Shown here piece by piece: positions 1 to 7,999 of a DNA stretch of 64,000 nt (within the stretch, counting starts at the first letter, position 1; each line of letters opens with the position of its first letter). This DNA is from Rhodococcus maanshanensis NBRC 100610 (lineage in GTDB: Bacteria > Actinomycetota > Actinomycetes > Mycobacteriales > Mycobacteriaceae). The stretch covers positions 102,009 to 166,008 of the forward strand of contig NZ_BCXA01000006.1 in assembly GCF_001894865.1 (NCBI RefSeq), in the 5' to 3' direction. Made by a program: the position numbers and the translations under genes. The notes under the pieces were generated by a model. It made no database searches and had not been told where the DNA came from. It saw nothing but the letters and a program-made list of their open reading frames with translations.

Positions 1-708
1 CTGACCGAGGTGGCCGAGCGCGGCAGGCAGATCGCCCGGGTCACCGATCTGCCCGTGCTGATCGACGCGGACACCGGGTTCGGCGAGCCGATGAGCGCGG
101 CCCGCACCGTCACGGTGCTCGAGGACGCCGGGATCGCGGGCTGCCACCTCGAGGACCAGGTCAACCCCAAGCGGTGCGGACACCTCGACGGCAAGGCCGT
201 GGTGCCGACAGCCGAGATGGTGCGACGCCTGCGCGCGGCGGTCTCGGCTCGCCGGGACCCGACCTTCGTGATCTGCGCCCGCACCGACGCGGCGGGCATC
301 AACGGAATCGACGACGCGATCGAGCGGGCCAAGGCCTACGCGGACGCGGGCGCCGACCTGATCTTCACCGAGGCTTTGCACACCGAGGCCGAGTTCGAGA
401 AGTTCCGCGCGGCCTTGGATATCCCGTTGCTGGCGAACATGACCGAATTCGGCAAGTCGGAACTCATTTCGGCGAGGACCCTCGAGGACATCGGCTTCAA
501 CGCCGTGATCTACCCGGTGACCACGCTGCGGCTGGCGATGTTCGCGGCCGAGCAGGGTCTCCGCGAGATCCACGCCGAGGGAACACAGTCCGGGCTGCTC
601 GAGAAGATGCAGCACCGTAGCCGGCTCTACGAACTGCTCGAGTACGAGCGCTACAACGAATTCGACAGCGGCATCTTCAACTTCCGAATTGAGGAGAGTG
701 GCTCATGA
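1..708 (+). CDS. prpB: Methylisocitrate lyase, C-terminal part (5' end outside window)
   Basis: Cleaves 2-methylisocitrate to pyruvate and succinate, the last step of the methylcitrate cycle for propionyl-CoA disposal in the cytoplasm. The frame is open from base 1, so about 235 C-terminal residues are present and the start lies upstream. Seen: the metal-site motif DADTGFGE, then KRCGH, the catalytic Cys motif of the isocitrate lyase/PEP mutase superfamily, and the conserved ICARTDA strand. It overlaps prpC by four bases (ATGA), which indicates translational coupling. A prpD gene probably lies upstream, as in other actinobacterial prpDBC operons (inference). Confidence 0.93.
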   Translation: MTEVAERGRQIARVTDLPVLIDADTGFGEPMSAARTVTVLEDAGIAGCHLEDQVNPKRCGHLDGKAVVPTAEMVRRLRAAVSARRDPTFVICARTDAAGINGIDDAIERAKAYADAGADLIFTEALHTEAEFEKFRAALDIPLLANMTEFGKSELISARTLEDIGFNAVIYPVTTLRLAMFAAEQGLREIHAEGTQSGLLEKMQHRSRLYELLEYERYNEFDSGIFNFRIEESGS

Positions 709-1826
709 CCGAGGCGATCCCGATGATCTACAAGGGCCTCGCGGGTGTCGTGGTCGACACCACCGCGATCTCCAAGGTGGTCCCCGAAACCAACTCGCTG
801 ACATACCGCGGGTACGCGGTGCAGGACCTCGCGGCGCACTGCAGCTTCGAGGAGGTCGCGTACCTGCTCTGGTACGGCGAGCTTCCCACGCCCGCACAGT
901 TGGAGCTGATGTGCCAGCGCGAACGCGCGGCGCGCCGGGCCGACCGTTCGCTGCTGTCGCTGCTGGCCAAGATGCCCGACAACTGTCACCCGATGGACGT
1001 CGTCCGCACCGCGATCAGCTACCTCGGCGCGGAAGACCCAGCGGAGGAGGACAACTCGCGGGAAGAAAACCTGGCGAAGGCGCTGCGGATGACCGCGGTG
1101 CTCCCGACCATCGTCGCGGCCGACTTCCGGCGCAGGCGCGGGCTCGACCCGATCGCGCCGCACTCGCACCGGGGCTTCGCGGAGAACTTCCTCAACATGT
1201 GCTTCGGCACGGTCCCCGACCCGGCGATCGTGCGGGCCTTCGAGGTCTCGCTGATCCTGTACGCGGAGCACAGCTTCAACGCCTCGACCTTCGCGGCGCG
1301 GGTGGTGACCTCGACCCTGTCGGACATCTACAGCGCGGTGACCGCCGCTATCGGCGCGCTCAAGGGGCCGCTGCACGGCGGCGCCAACGAGGCCGTCATG
1401 CACGACATGCTCGAGATCGCCACCCCCGACCGCGCCGAGGAATGGCTGCTCGCCAAGCTCGCCGCCAAGGAGAAGGTGATGGGCTTCGGCCACCGGGTCT
1501 ACAAGAACGGCGATTCGCGGGTGCCGACGATGAGGTCAGCGCTGGCCGATGTCGCCGAGCGCACCGGCGGCGAGAACTGGCTGCGGATCTACGAGATCCT
1601 CGAGAAGACGATGGTGAGCGCGACGGGCATCAAGCCGAACCTCGACTTCCCGACCGGGCCCGCGTACTACCTGATGGGTTTCGACGTCGAGATGTTCACG
1701 CCGATCTTCGTGATGAGCCGCATCACCGGGTGGACCGCGCACATCATCGAGCAGGGCGGCTCCAACGCGCTGATCCGCCCGCTGAGTCAGTACTCGGGGG
1801 TGCCGCAGCGCACGGTCGTGGCCTGA
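705..1826 (+). CDS. prpC: 2-methylcitrate synthase
   Basis: Condenses propionyl-CoA with oxaloacetate to 2-methylcitrate; entry step of the methylcitrate cycle. The 373 residues match the usual length of bacterial methylcitrate synthases. The citrate-synthase active site is visible: GPLHGGANEAV (His near residue 225), GFGHRVYKN (His near 261) and NLDFPTG (Asp near 312). The ATG overlaps the prpB stop, so the two genes form one operon. Assignment as methylcitrate rather than citrate synthase rests on length and on the prpB neighbour. The next gene is convergent, 7 bp away. Confidence 0.93.
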   Translation: MTEAIPMIYKGLAGVVVDTTAISKVVPETNSLTYRGYAVQDLAAHCSFEEVAYLLWYGELPTPAQLELMCQRERAARRADRSLLSLLAKMPDNCHPMDVVRTAISYLGAEDPAEEDNSREENLAKALRMTAVLPTIVAADFRRRRGLDPIAPHSHRGFAENFLNMCFGTVPDPAIVRAFEVSLILYAEHSFNASTFAARVVTSTLSDIYSAVTAAIGALKGPLHGGANEAVMHDMLEIATPDRAEEWLLAKLAAKEKVMGFGHRVYKNGDSRVPTMRSALADVAERTGGENWLRIYEILEKTMVSATGIKPNLDFPTGPAYYLMGFDVEMFTPIFVMSRITGWTAHIIEQGGSNALIRPLSQYSGVPQRTVVA

Positions 1827-1833
1827 GCCCGGG

Positions 1834-2553
1834 TCAGCAGGCTCGCAGGGCACCGCGCAACGCCTCGGCGGACGCCCTGTCGATCGGCAGCCCGTACTCC
1901 CGGAGCACCGAGGTGAAACGGTGCGCGTAGTCGCAGCGGAACGCCTCGTTGGGCGGCATCCAACTGGCGGGGGTGTGCGAGGCCTTGGCGAAGTTCGCCT
2001 CCCCCGCCACCGCGATCAGGTTCGCGGGGTCGTTCGCGAACCTGGCGCGGCGCTCCGGAGTCCAGGTGTTCGCGCCCATGTCCCAGGCGAGAGCCAGCGA
2101 GACGATGTGATCGATCTGAACGGCGCTGCTGGTGTCTTCGCCGTGCTGGAAGGCGATCACGGCGCCGCTGTACGGGTCGTGCAGGGTCCCGCTCCTGACC
2201 GCCCATGGACAGCGCCAGATGTCGAAGTTCACCCTGTCCACCAGGTCGCGCTCGAGGATGTCGTTGCGGGTGTCGCAGCCGTTGTGGCCCAGCGGCGCGT
2301 CGGTGTCATCCGCCCACGCGGGGCCGAAGTCGCCGCGGTCGTAGCCCGGCACCTTGGTGCGCCTTTCCACCACCGCGATGCCCGCCAGCGGGTCGGGTGC
2401 CGGTTCACCGGGTGGTTCGGCGCTCACGGCGCCGGACCCGCCCGGCCCCTCGGAGTCCGATCCGCGGGACTGCAGAAACCCGACGACGACCAGGATCACG
2501 ATGGCGAGCACCACGACGACCCCGAGACCACCGCGAAACCCCATACGCCGCAC
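1834..2553 (-). CDS. HNH endonuclease family protein with N-terminal membrane anchor
   Basis: 239 residues. A hydrophobic stretch at about residues 9-27 (signal anchor) is followed by a Ser/Gly/Pro/Glu-rich linker and a C-terminal domain with the DUF1524/GmrSD-type HNH signature: QIDHIVSLALAWDMG and, further on, ANDPANLIAV and ASWMPPN. The family includes nucleases, and the membrane anchor suggests an extracytoplasmic enzyme, perhaps a secreted DNase (inference). The start is GTG at 2553; an ATG three codons later is equally possible. It is convergent with prpC and has no operon partner. No immunity protein or toxin delivery domain is visible. Confidence 0.75.
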   Translation of the reverse strand: MRRMGFRGGLGVVVVLAIVILVVVGFLQSRGSDSEGPGGSGAVSAEPPGEPAPDPLAGIAVVERRTKVPGYDRGDFGPAWADDTDAPLGHNGCDTRNDILERDLVDRVNFDIWRCPWAVRSGTLHDPYSGAVIAFQHGEDTSSAVQIDHIVSLALAWDMGANTWTPERRARFANDPANLIAVAGEANFAKASHTPASWMPPNEAFRCDYAHRFTSVLREYGLPIDRASAEALRGALRAC

Positions 2554-2626
2554 GGCGTTCAGTATGCGTGAGGCGACGCCGTCAGGTGCCGCATCTCGGA
2601 CGCGGCCGCTGCCCGACCCGCCGTCC

Positions 2627-3913
2627 TCAGCCGGCCGTGTTCACCGTATCGCCCCGGCGGGCGACATCGGACCGCGGCGGCGGGTCCAGCCGACCCGAAC
2701 GCTCGAGCAGATACAGGAAACCGACACAGGCGATGCCGATGAGCGTGAGCACCGCCCACGTCAGCGCCCCAAGCCCGGCCTCGCGGGCCCGCCCGAACAC
2801 CGCGCCCGTGCCGAGATTCCCGAGCAGGATGCCCACCCCCACAACCGTGTTGTAGAAGCCGTAATGCGTCGCGACGAGTCGATTGCCCGACAGCGCGACG
2901 ATCGTGTCCATCTCGAAGGGGAACACCGCGGCCGTCCCGACCGCCAGCAGGCCCGCCGTCAGCAGCACCGCGCCCACCGCGGACCACCATCCGAGGCCGG
3001 TCCCCGGCACCACGATCAGCGGCACGAACGCCGCTGCCATGACTGCCATCCCGACGACCAGGCTTCGGCCCGAACCCCACCGCCGGGCGAACCACGACGT
3101 GATCCGCAGCTGACCCGCGATCGCCACGGTCCCCGACAGGACGAACATCGCGGTCACCAACGCGGTCTCGGCACGGGGTTCCCCCGCCACGACCGCCGCC
3201 TGCAACGGCAGTGCGAGGTAGACCTGGAACGAGAGCACATACGACCCGATCATCGCCACCGCGAACAGCACGAACGGACGATTCGACACGACCACTCGCC
3301 AGTCGTCGAGCACGGACGTTCGAGCCACCACCGACTCACCCCTGCGCGTCGGCAGGACCCAGATCTGCACAACGGTCAGGACCGCGAACACCGCCGCCGC
3401 GACCATGGCGGTGGCGCGGAAATCCAAGGCCGTCAGCGCGAGTCCCACGAGGGGCCCGAGCAGGATCCCCGCCTGATAGAAGACGTTGAACACCGCGAAG
3501 GCCTCAACGCGGCGTGGCCCCGAGTCCGCGGCGAGGTACGCGCGCACCGCGGGATTGAACAGTGCCCCGGCGAATCCCGTCGCGACCGCGGCCACGAGGA
3601 CCGCGGGCAGCGAATCCACCATCGCGAGCAGGAGGAAACCGCCGGTGCGCAAAAGGCATCCGGCGACGATCAGCGGTTTGTACCCCCATCGATCGGCCAG
3701 CGTGCCGCCGACCAGGAACATGCCCTGCTGGGAGAAGTTGCGGACCCCGAGCACGAGCCCGACCGCCCAGGCCGCCAGCCCGAGCGGGCCCGCGAGATAC
3801 CCCGCGAGGTACGGCATCAGCATGTAGAAGCCGATGTTGATCGAGAACTGGTTGACCATCAGGACCCGGCTCGGCCGGTCGAAGCTCCGGAACTGGTCGA
3901 CGAGCCGCCTCAT
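2627..3913 (-). CDS. MFS transporter coupled to CysK2-like enzyme
   Basis: About 428 residues with twelve hydrophobic segments typical of a drug/metabolite major facilitator. The ATG at 3913 is preferred because it overlaps the stop of the upstream gene by four bases (ATGA) and begins [11 protein letters not shown], just before the first helix; an ATG at 3958 would add 15 unlikely residues. The pair with a CysK2-like enzyme resembles M. tuberculosis cysK2-Rv0849 (recalled synteny). This suggests export or import of the sulfur amino acid made by, or used by, its partner (inference). Substrate unknown. Confidence 0.85.
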   Translation of the reverse strand: MRRLVDQFRSFDRPSRVLMVNQFSINIGFYMLMPYLAGYLAGPLGLAAWAVGLVLGVRNFSQQGMFLVGGTLADRWGYKPLIVAGCLLRTGGFLLLAMVDSLPAVLVAAVATGFAGALFNPAVRAYLAADSGPRRVEAFAVFNVFYQAGILLGPLVGLALTALDFRATAMVAAAVFAVLTVVQIWVLPTRRGESVVARTSVLDDWRVVVSNRPFVLFAVAMIGSYVLSFQVYLALPLQAAVVAGEPRAETALVTAMFVLSGTVAIAGQLRITSWFARRWGSGRSLVVGMAVMAAAFVPLIVVPGTGLGWWSAVGAVLLTAGLLAVGTAAVFPFEMDTIVALSGNRLVATHYGFYNTVVGVGILLGNLGTGAVFGRAREAGLGALTWAVLTLIGIACVGFLYLLERSGRLDPPPRSDVARRGDTVNTAG

Positions 3914-5043
3914 GCGTCCGGCCCGCTCGGATCGACGACGGTGGCGCAGCGGGTCCATCGGTCCACGACCTGGTCATCGGGTCGGTGGATCGTCAGCGGC
4001 TCGGCAGGCGGGGGGCCGCCGAGCAGCCCGTTCGACGCGCAGAATTCGTCGTTGTAGACGGTGTCGAAGTATCGCTGCGGCCCGTCCGGGAAGATCGCGG
4101 CCACGCGGACGTCGGGGGCCGAGTTCCGCGCCACCCAGCCCGCGGTCAGTGCGACGGCTCCTACGCTCCACCCACCACTCGCGTGATGGGTCGCGGCCAG
4201 GGTCCGGCACGACCACACCGCCTCCGACGGCGCCACCCAATGGACCTCATCGAACGCCGGGTAGTCGACGTTCGCCGGATAGATGCTCGACCCGAGGCCG
4301 CGCATGATCCGGGTGCCTGCAGGCTGCCCGAAGATCGTCGAGCCGACCGTGTCCACCCCGACCAGCCTGAGATCGGGACAGTACTGGCGCAGAACCCTGG
4401 CGACACCGGCCGAGTGCCCTCCGGTCCCAACCGAACAGACCAGCACGTCGACCCTGCCGAGCTGCGCGATCATCTCGAGCGCCAGCGACGCGTAGGCGTC
4501 GACGTTGTCGGGGTTCTGGTACTGATCCGGGCACCAGGATCCGGGGTGTCGTTCGAGGAGCTCGCGCACCCTGTCGCGCCGCGCCTGCTGCCACCCACCG
4601 GTCGCGTGCGGTTCGGTGACCAACTCCACCGACGCCCCGTAGGCGGCGAGCAGATGGTGCACGATCGGTTCCATTCCCGGGTCGGTGACGAGCGTGACCG
4701 GGTGTCGGTGCACGATCCCGGCCAGTGCGAGACCGAGGCCCAATGTGCCGCTTGTTGATTCGATGATCATCGCGCCGGGAGCCAGATCGCCCCTGCGCCG
4801 CGCCTGTTCCACCATGTACAGCGCAGGCCGGTCCTTCATCCCGCCGGGATTGGCACCCTCGAGTTTCGCCCAGAACCCGCGGCCTGCGTCGGCGAAGGGT
4901 TCGCCGATCCAGAGCACGGGCGTGTTCCCCACCATCGTGCTCGGCCTCGGGCAGCGCCCGGCGGTGGTCAGCAGCTGCGCCGCAGGCGCCGCAACGGAGT
5001 CGGTCGGCGGCATGGTGTCGATCGTGGTCGCGAACGTGTTCAT
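3910..5043 (-). CDS. PLP-dependent cysteine synthase family protein, CysK2-like
   Basis: 377-residue fold-type II PLP enzyme. Visible: [11 protein letters not shown] with the Schiff-base lysine at about residue 70, a TSGTLG loop (97-102) in place of the usual TSGNTG substrate loop, and GTGGHSAG for phosphate binding. The N-terminal extension of about 35 residues and total length are close to mycobacterial CysK2, which uses O-phosphoserine and thiosulfate to make S-sulfocysteine. CysK2 is favoured because the next gene is an MFS transporter, as in M. tuberculosis. A diaminopropionate synthase (SbnA type) is an alternative, but no SbnB partner is present. Confidence 0.78.
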   Translation of the reverse strand: MNTFATTIDTMPPTDSVAAPAAQLLTTAGRCPRPSTMVGNTPVLWIGEPFADAGRGFWAKLEGANPGGMKDRPALYMVEQARRRGDLAPGAMIIESTSGTLGLGLALAGIVHRHPVTLVTDPGMEPIVHHLLAAYGASVELVTEPHATGGWQQARRDRVRELLERHPGSWCPDQYQNPDNVDAYASLALEMIAQLGRVDVLVCSVGTGGHSAGVARVLRQYCPDLRLVGVDTVGSTIFGQPAGTRIMRGLGSSIYPANVDYPAFDEVHWVAPSEAVWSCRTLAATHHASGGWSVGAVALTAGWVARNSAPDVRVAAIFPDGPQRYFDTVYNDEFCASNGLLGGPPPAEPLTIHRPDDQVVDRWTRCATVVDPSGPDA

Positions 5044-5148
5044 GTGACATCAAGTCCCTGTGTGTCGGCTGCGCCGCGCGCAGTCGGTGTGATCGGAGGT
5101 CGCGGTGACGGACCGCCGAGAAGAACTCGGGTGTCCGTCTGGAACCGA

Positions 5149-5544
5149 TCAGCACCTGTCGATGCACAGCTCGATCAACACGGCGCGCCCCTGGCGCGCG
5201 GGTTCGGACACCGCGGGCGGGGCTCGCGAGGACGGCGCGGACCACAAAACCGTTGCGACCGCCACCGCGACGATCGCCACCACGACGGCCAGCAGCCTCA
5301 GCGGGTTGTCGACGCGCGGCAACGACGCGATGGCGTGCTCGGCGTGCGCCGCGTGCCCGAGGACATCACCGATGTGGGCATGCGCGGGTGAGAGTTCCGT
5401 TTCGATCGTCGACGCCGACAGCACGTGCGTCGACCCGGACTCGCGGCCGTGTTCGACCGCGAACACGCACTGCGCGATCGTGTGGGCGAGCAGATAGGCG
5501 ACGCCGACCAGAATCGCCGCCCGCACGCGGGGCCGTCCGATCAC
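5149..5544 (-). CDS. Small two-helix membrane protein of the BlaI/M56 unit
   Basis: 131 residues, no recognised family. A hydrophobic segment lies at about residues 8-27 (AAILVGVAYLLAHTIAQCVF) and a second at about 84-102 (LRLLAVVVAIVAVAVATVL). Between them is a His-rich, probably extracytoplasmic stretch (AHAHIGDVLGHAAHAEHA). The GTG at 5544 overlaps the stop of the M56 gene as GTGA, so translation is coupled; an upstream in-frame GTG at 5565 is less likely. Its position as third gene of a repressor-protease unit suggests a sensor accessory or effector (inference). The His-rich loop could bind metal. Confidence 0.7.
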   Translation of the reverse strand: MIGRPRVRAAILVGVAYLLAHTIAQCVFAVEHGRESGSTHVLSASTIETELSPAHAHIGDVLGHAAHAEHAIASLPRVDNPLRLLAVVVAIVAVAVATVLWSAPSSRAPPAVSEPARQGRAVLIELCIDRC

Positions 5545-6485
5545 AGGACCACCGGCGGGCACCACATCGCGCCTGCACCGGCCATCAGCGCGGGAACCAG
5601 GGCGAGCAGGACACTCGCGGCGGCGAGCCGGGCCCGCGCGCGGCCCCGGTCCGGCGCGGGCAGCGACGCCGCCAGCCGACCGGCCCGGTCGAGGACGGCG
5701 ACGGAGGTGGCACCCATCCCCTCGGCGGGAGCAGGACCCGACCCGGCAAGGGCGATCAGTCCGGCGAGAAGCGCGCTCCTACCGTGGATCCGGGTCGCCG
5801 CGTCGTCGGCGCACATCTCCAGCAGCCGCGAGACCTCGGCTGCCCCTGCGCTGAACAGGGCCACCCGCGGCAGCGTCTCGGCCAGCACCCGGAGCACCGC
5901 AACCAATTGCGGGTGATGCCCGTTCAGGTGGGCTCGCTCATGCGCGAGAACGGCGTCGAGTTCGTGTGCGCCGAGCGCTTCCAGGGCGGAACTGGTGACG
6001 ATGATGACGCTCGGACGCCCGGGAACGCAGTAGGCCGCCCGTTCCCCTGCGTCCAGGACGAGGGCGTCGACCCCCCGGACGCGTCGCGCCACCAGCCGGG
6101 CGTCGCGCGCGTGTGCGTGGGTCCGTCTGCGCGTCGTGATCAGGCCGCGAACCAGCCGCCACCCCACGACGGCCGCCGCCGCGCTCGCGGACGCGAGCAG
6201 GCCGATCTGCACCCCGACGGCCACCCCGTCGCCGGCGAGCTCGCGCAACCACCGAAGGCAGGATCCGACGACCCCCGCGCCCGAGGCGGGGATCGCATGC
6301 GACAGTTCGACGGCCAGCAGTGCGGCCCCGGTGATCCACGACGCCAGCGCACCCGCGATGGCGGTCGTCCAGGCGGCGACCCCGAGCCGGGGGGCGTTGC
6401 CCCGGTGCGTGAGCCGGATCAGTAAAGAGGGCGCGAACACGGCGATCAGCACCGAGTACAGCAGCAGGAACGCCCCCATTCCCAT
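5541..6485 (-). CDS. M56 (BlaR1/MecR1-type) membrane metallopeptidase
   Basis: 314 residues: N-terminal helices, a cytoplasmic zinc-protease domain with HERAH (HExxH, near residue 180) in VLAHERAHLNGHH, and one or two C-terminal helices. Family role: the protease is activated by an envelope signal and inactivates the cognate BlaI-type repressor. Unlike staphylococcal BlaR1 it has no C-terminal penicillin-binding domain, so the sensor must lie elsewhere, as is common in actinobacteria. The ATG overlaps the blaI stop (TGATG) and its own stop overlaps the next GTG, giving a tightly coupled three-gene unit. Confidence 0.88.
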   Translation of the reverse strand: MGMGAFLLLYSVLIAVFAPSLLIRLTHRGNAPRLGVAAWTTAIAGALASWITGAALLAVELSHAIPASGAGVVGSCLRWLRELAGDGVAVGVQIGLLASASAAAAVVGWRLVRGLITTRRRTHAHARDARLVARRVRGVDALVLDAGERAAYCVPGRPSVIIVTSSALEALGAHELDAVLAHERAHLNGHHPQLVAVLRVLAETLPRVALFSAGAAEVSRLLEMCADDAATRIHGRSALLAGLIALAGSGPAPAEGMGATSVAVLDRAGRLAASLPAPDRGRARARLAAASVLLALVPALMAGAGAMWCPPVVL

Positions 6486-6859
6486 CAGGCGCCCCCGGGA
6501 TCGGCGAGGCGACGCAGCGCGTCCCGCAGCGTCGCCGATTCCTCTTCGCTCATCTGCTCAAGGAAATGCGTCAGGACGACATCGGATCGGCCGCCACCCT
6601 CGAAGGCCTCGCGCATCAGCCGCGCGGTGTGTTGCTCCCGCGTCAGCGTGGGCCAATAGGCGAAGGCCTTGCCTACGCGTTCACGCTCGAGCCAGCCCTT
6701 GCGGTGCAGGTTGTCCATCGTGGACATCACCGTGGTGTAGGCGATCTCGCGGTCCGCCAAGAGGTCGTCGAAGACCTCACGCACCGTCGTCGCCCCCTCG
6801 CGGCTCCACAGCCGATCCATCACGGCCGCCTCGAGCTCGCCGAACCCCCGCACCCGCAC
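6485..6859 (-). CDS. blaI: BlaI/MecI-family transcriptional repressor
   Basis: 124-residue winged-helix repressor: LEAAVMDRLWSREG at the N-terminus, the recognition-helix region TVREVFDDLLADREIAYTT, then TVMSTMDNLHRKGWLERE and a dimerisation tail. BlaI proteins repress their own operon and are cleaved or released by the adjacent M56 protease. The GTG at 6859 follows an AGAGGGGGA ribosome site with six-base spacing; a second GTG two codons later is possible. The palindrome at 6909-6934 lies about 50 bp upstream and is its likely operator. No beta-lactamase gene is in the window; the divergent M23 peptidase is the apparent second target. Confidence 0.88.
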   Translation of the reverse strand: MRVRGFGELEAAVMDRLWSREGATTVREVFDDLLADREIAYTTVMSTMDNLHRKGWLERERVGKAFAYWPTLTREQHTARLMREAFEGGGRSDVVLTHFLEQMSEEESATLRDALRRLADPGGA

Positions 6860-6908
6860 CGTTGTCCCCCTCTTCCATCCGCCGCCACGGGCGGAACGAC
6901 CAATTCAC

Positions 6909-6934
6909 CTACTACCTACGTACGTAAATAGTAG
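6909..6934. promoter_or_regulatory. Palindromic BlaI-type operator in the divergent blaI/M23 promoter region
   Basis: A 26-bp palindrome centred at 6921.5: outer arms CTACTA and TAGTAG around the perfect inner palindrome TACGTACGTA; only the two CC/AA positions do not match. TA-rich arms of the TACNAC/GTNGTA kind are typical of BlaI/MecI sites. For the plus strand a -10-like TAGATT (6932-6937) overlaps the right arm, so binding would block M23 transcription as well as blaI. Confidence 0.7.
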
Positions 6935-6998
6935 ATTACCCTGACCCGGTCCGGCACGACCGTCGCCGGGCCCGGCAGCTCAGACGGAAGGCCACCAG

Positions 6999-7964
6999 AT
7001 GCGCCCGACGAGTATTCGTGTCGCCCATCGACGATTCGCCCGGTCGACGGCCGGTGTCCTCGCCGCCGCCATCGCGGCGGCGCTGACCGCAGGGACCGCG
7101 GCCGCCGCAGCACCACGTCCGGATGGCGCAGACCCCTCACTCGTGGGGTTGGTCGCGGGCCTGCTGTCCTCGACACCCGACGAGGCGGCCGACACCCTCG
7201 TCGATCCCGCCCTGTGGCAGACGATCGCGAACATCACCAGCGACAGCCTGGAGAACGCGGAGGCGAACGGATCGCTCGCGGACCTCGTGTCGGCACAGCG
7301 TGGACTCTCCGAATGCCTGAGCCCCTACGGCGCCGCCGATGCGGAGCTTGCGGTCGCGGCCTGCTCGGACGAGTTCACGGCAATCGATCCGATGCTCATC
7401 GTTCGATTGCTCGCCGCCATCGATCTCGGTAAGACTGACGGCGAGCATCCGGGCCACCACGCGGGCACCGCAACGCTGCCGGACGAGAATCTCTCCGGCG
7501 AAACGGATTCGGAGCCGGCGGTGACCGAGGACGACACCGGGGGCCGGACGGGGAGCGACCCGTCGACCCGCCGCGTCGTGGCACCGACCGCGGGCAGTGT
7601 CACCTCGACCTTCGGAGACGGTCGCAGGCACGCGGGCATCGACATCGCGAACACGCTCGGATCGCCGATCGTCGCGGTCGCGGACGGCGAGGTGATCAGC
7701 GCGGGTCCGGCCAAGGGCTTCGGGCTGTGGGTCCGCATCCGGCACGACGACGGAACCGTGACCACCTACGGCCACAACAACGACAACACGGTGTCGGTCG
7801 GCCAGCGGGTCAGGGCCGGTCAGCGGATCGCGACGGTCGGCAATCGCGGCAACTCCACCGGTCCGCACCTGCATTTCGAGGTGGAATCGCCGTCCGGAGA
7901 CACCGTCGATCCCCTGGAGTGGTTGACGGCGCGGGGCGCGTCGGTCCTCGGTCCGGAGGACTGA
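6999..7964 (+). CDS. Secreted M23 family peptidoglycan endopeptidase
   Basis: 321 residues. A signal peptide of about 38 residues (RRFARSTAG, hydrophobic core, AAAAAP) is followed by a helical region of about 120 residues, an acidic/Thr-rich linker, and a C-terminal LytM/M23 domain at about 195-310. Zinc ligands are visible in RRHAGIDIA (HxxxD), and the catalytic HLHFEV follows GNRGNSTGP. The domain cleaves peptide cross-links in the cell wall. The ribosome site is AGACGGAAGG. It is divergent from blaI and shares the operator at 6909-6934, suggesting induction by envelope or beta-lactam stress (inference). Confidence 0.88.
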   Translation: MRPTSIRVAHRRFARSTAGVLAAAIAAALTAGTAAAAAPRPDGADPSLVGLVAGLLSSTPDEAADTLVDPALWQTIANITSDSLENAEANGSLADLVSAQRGLSECLSPYGAADAELAVAACSDEFTAIDPMLIVRLLAAIDLGKTDGEHPGHHAGTATLPDENLSGETDSEPAVTEDDTGGRTGSDPSTRRVVAPTAGSVTSTFGDGRRHAGIDIANTLGSPIVAVADGEVISAGPAKGFGLWVRIRHDDGTVTTYGHNNDNTVSVGQRVRAGQRIATVGNRGNSTGPHLHFEVESPSGDTVDPLEWLTARGASVLGPED

Positions 7965-7978
7965 TCGGGGCACTCGGG

Positions 7979-7998
7979 CGCGCGGCGATCACCGCGCG
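7979..7998. terminator. Weak hairpin between convergent M23 gene and recG
   Basis: Seven-base stem CGCGCGG/CCGCGCG with a six-base loop in the 35-bp gap between the two convergent stops. There is no T-run, so this is a weak, possibly bidirectional terminator. Confidence 0.3.
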
Positions 7999-7999
7999 G

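Noticed and set aside
5044..5391. Plus-strand frames between cysK2 and the M56 unit
   Set aside because: They run antisense to the small membrane protein, whose overlap with the M56 gene supports the minus strand.
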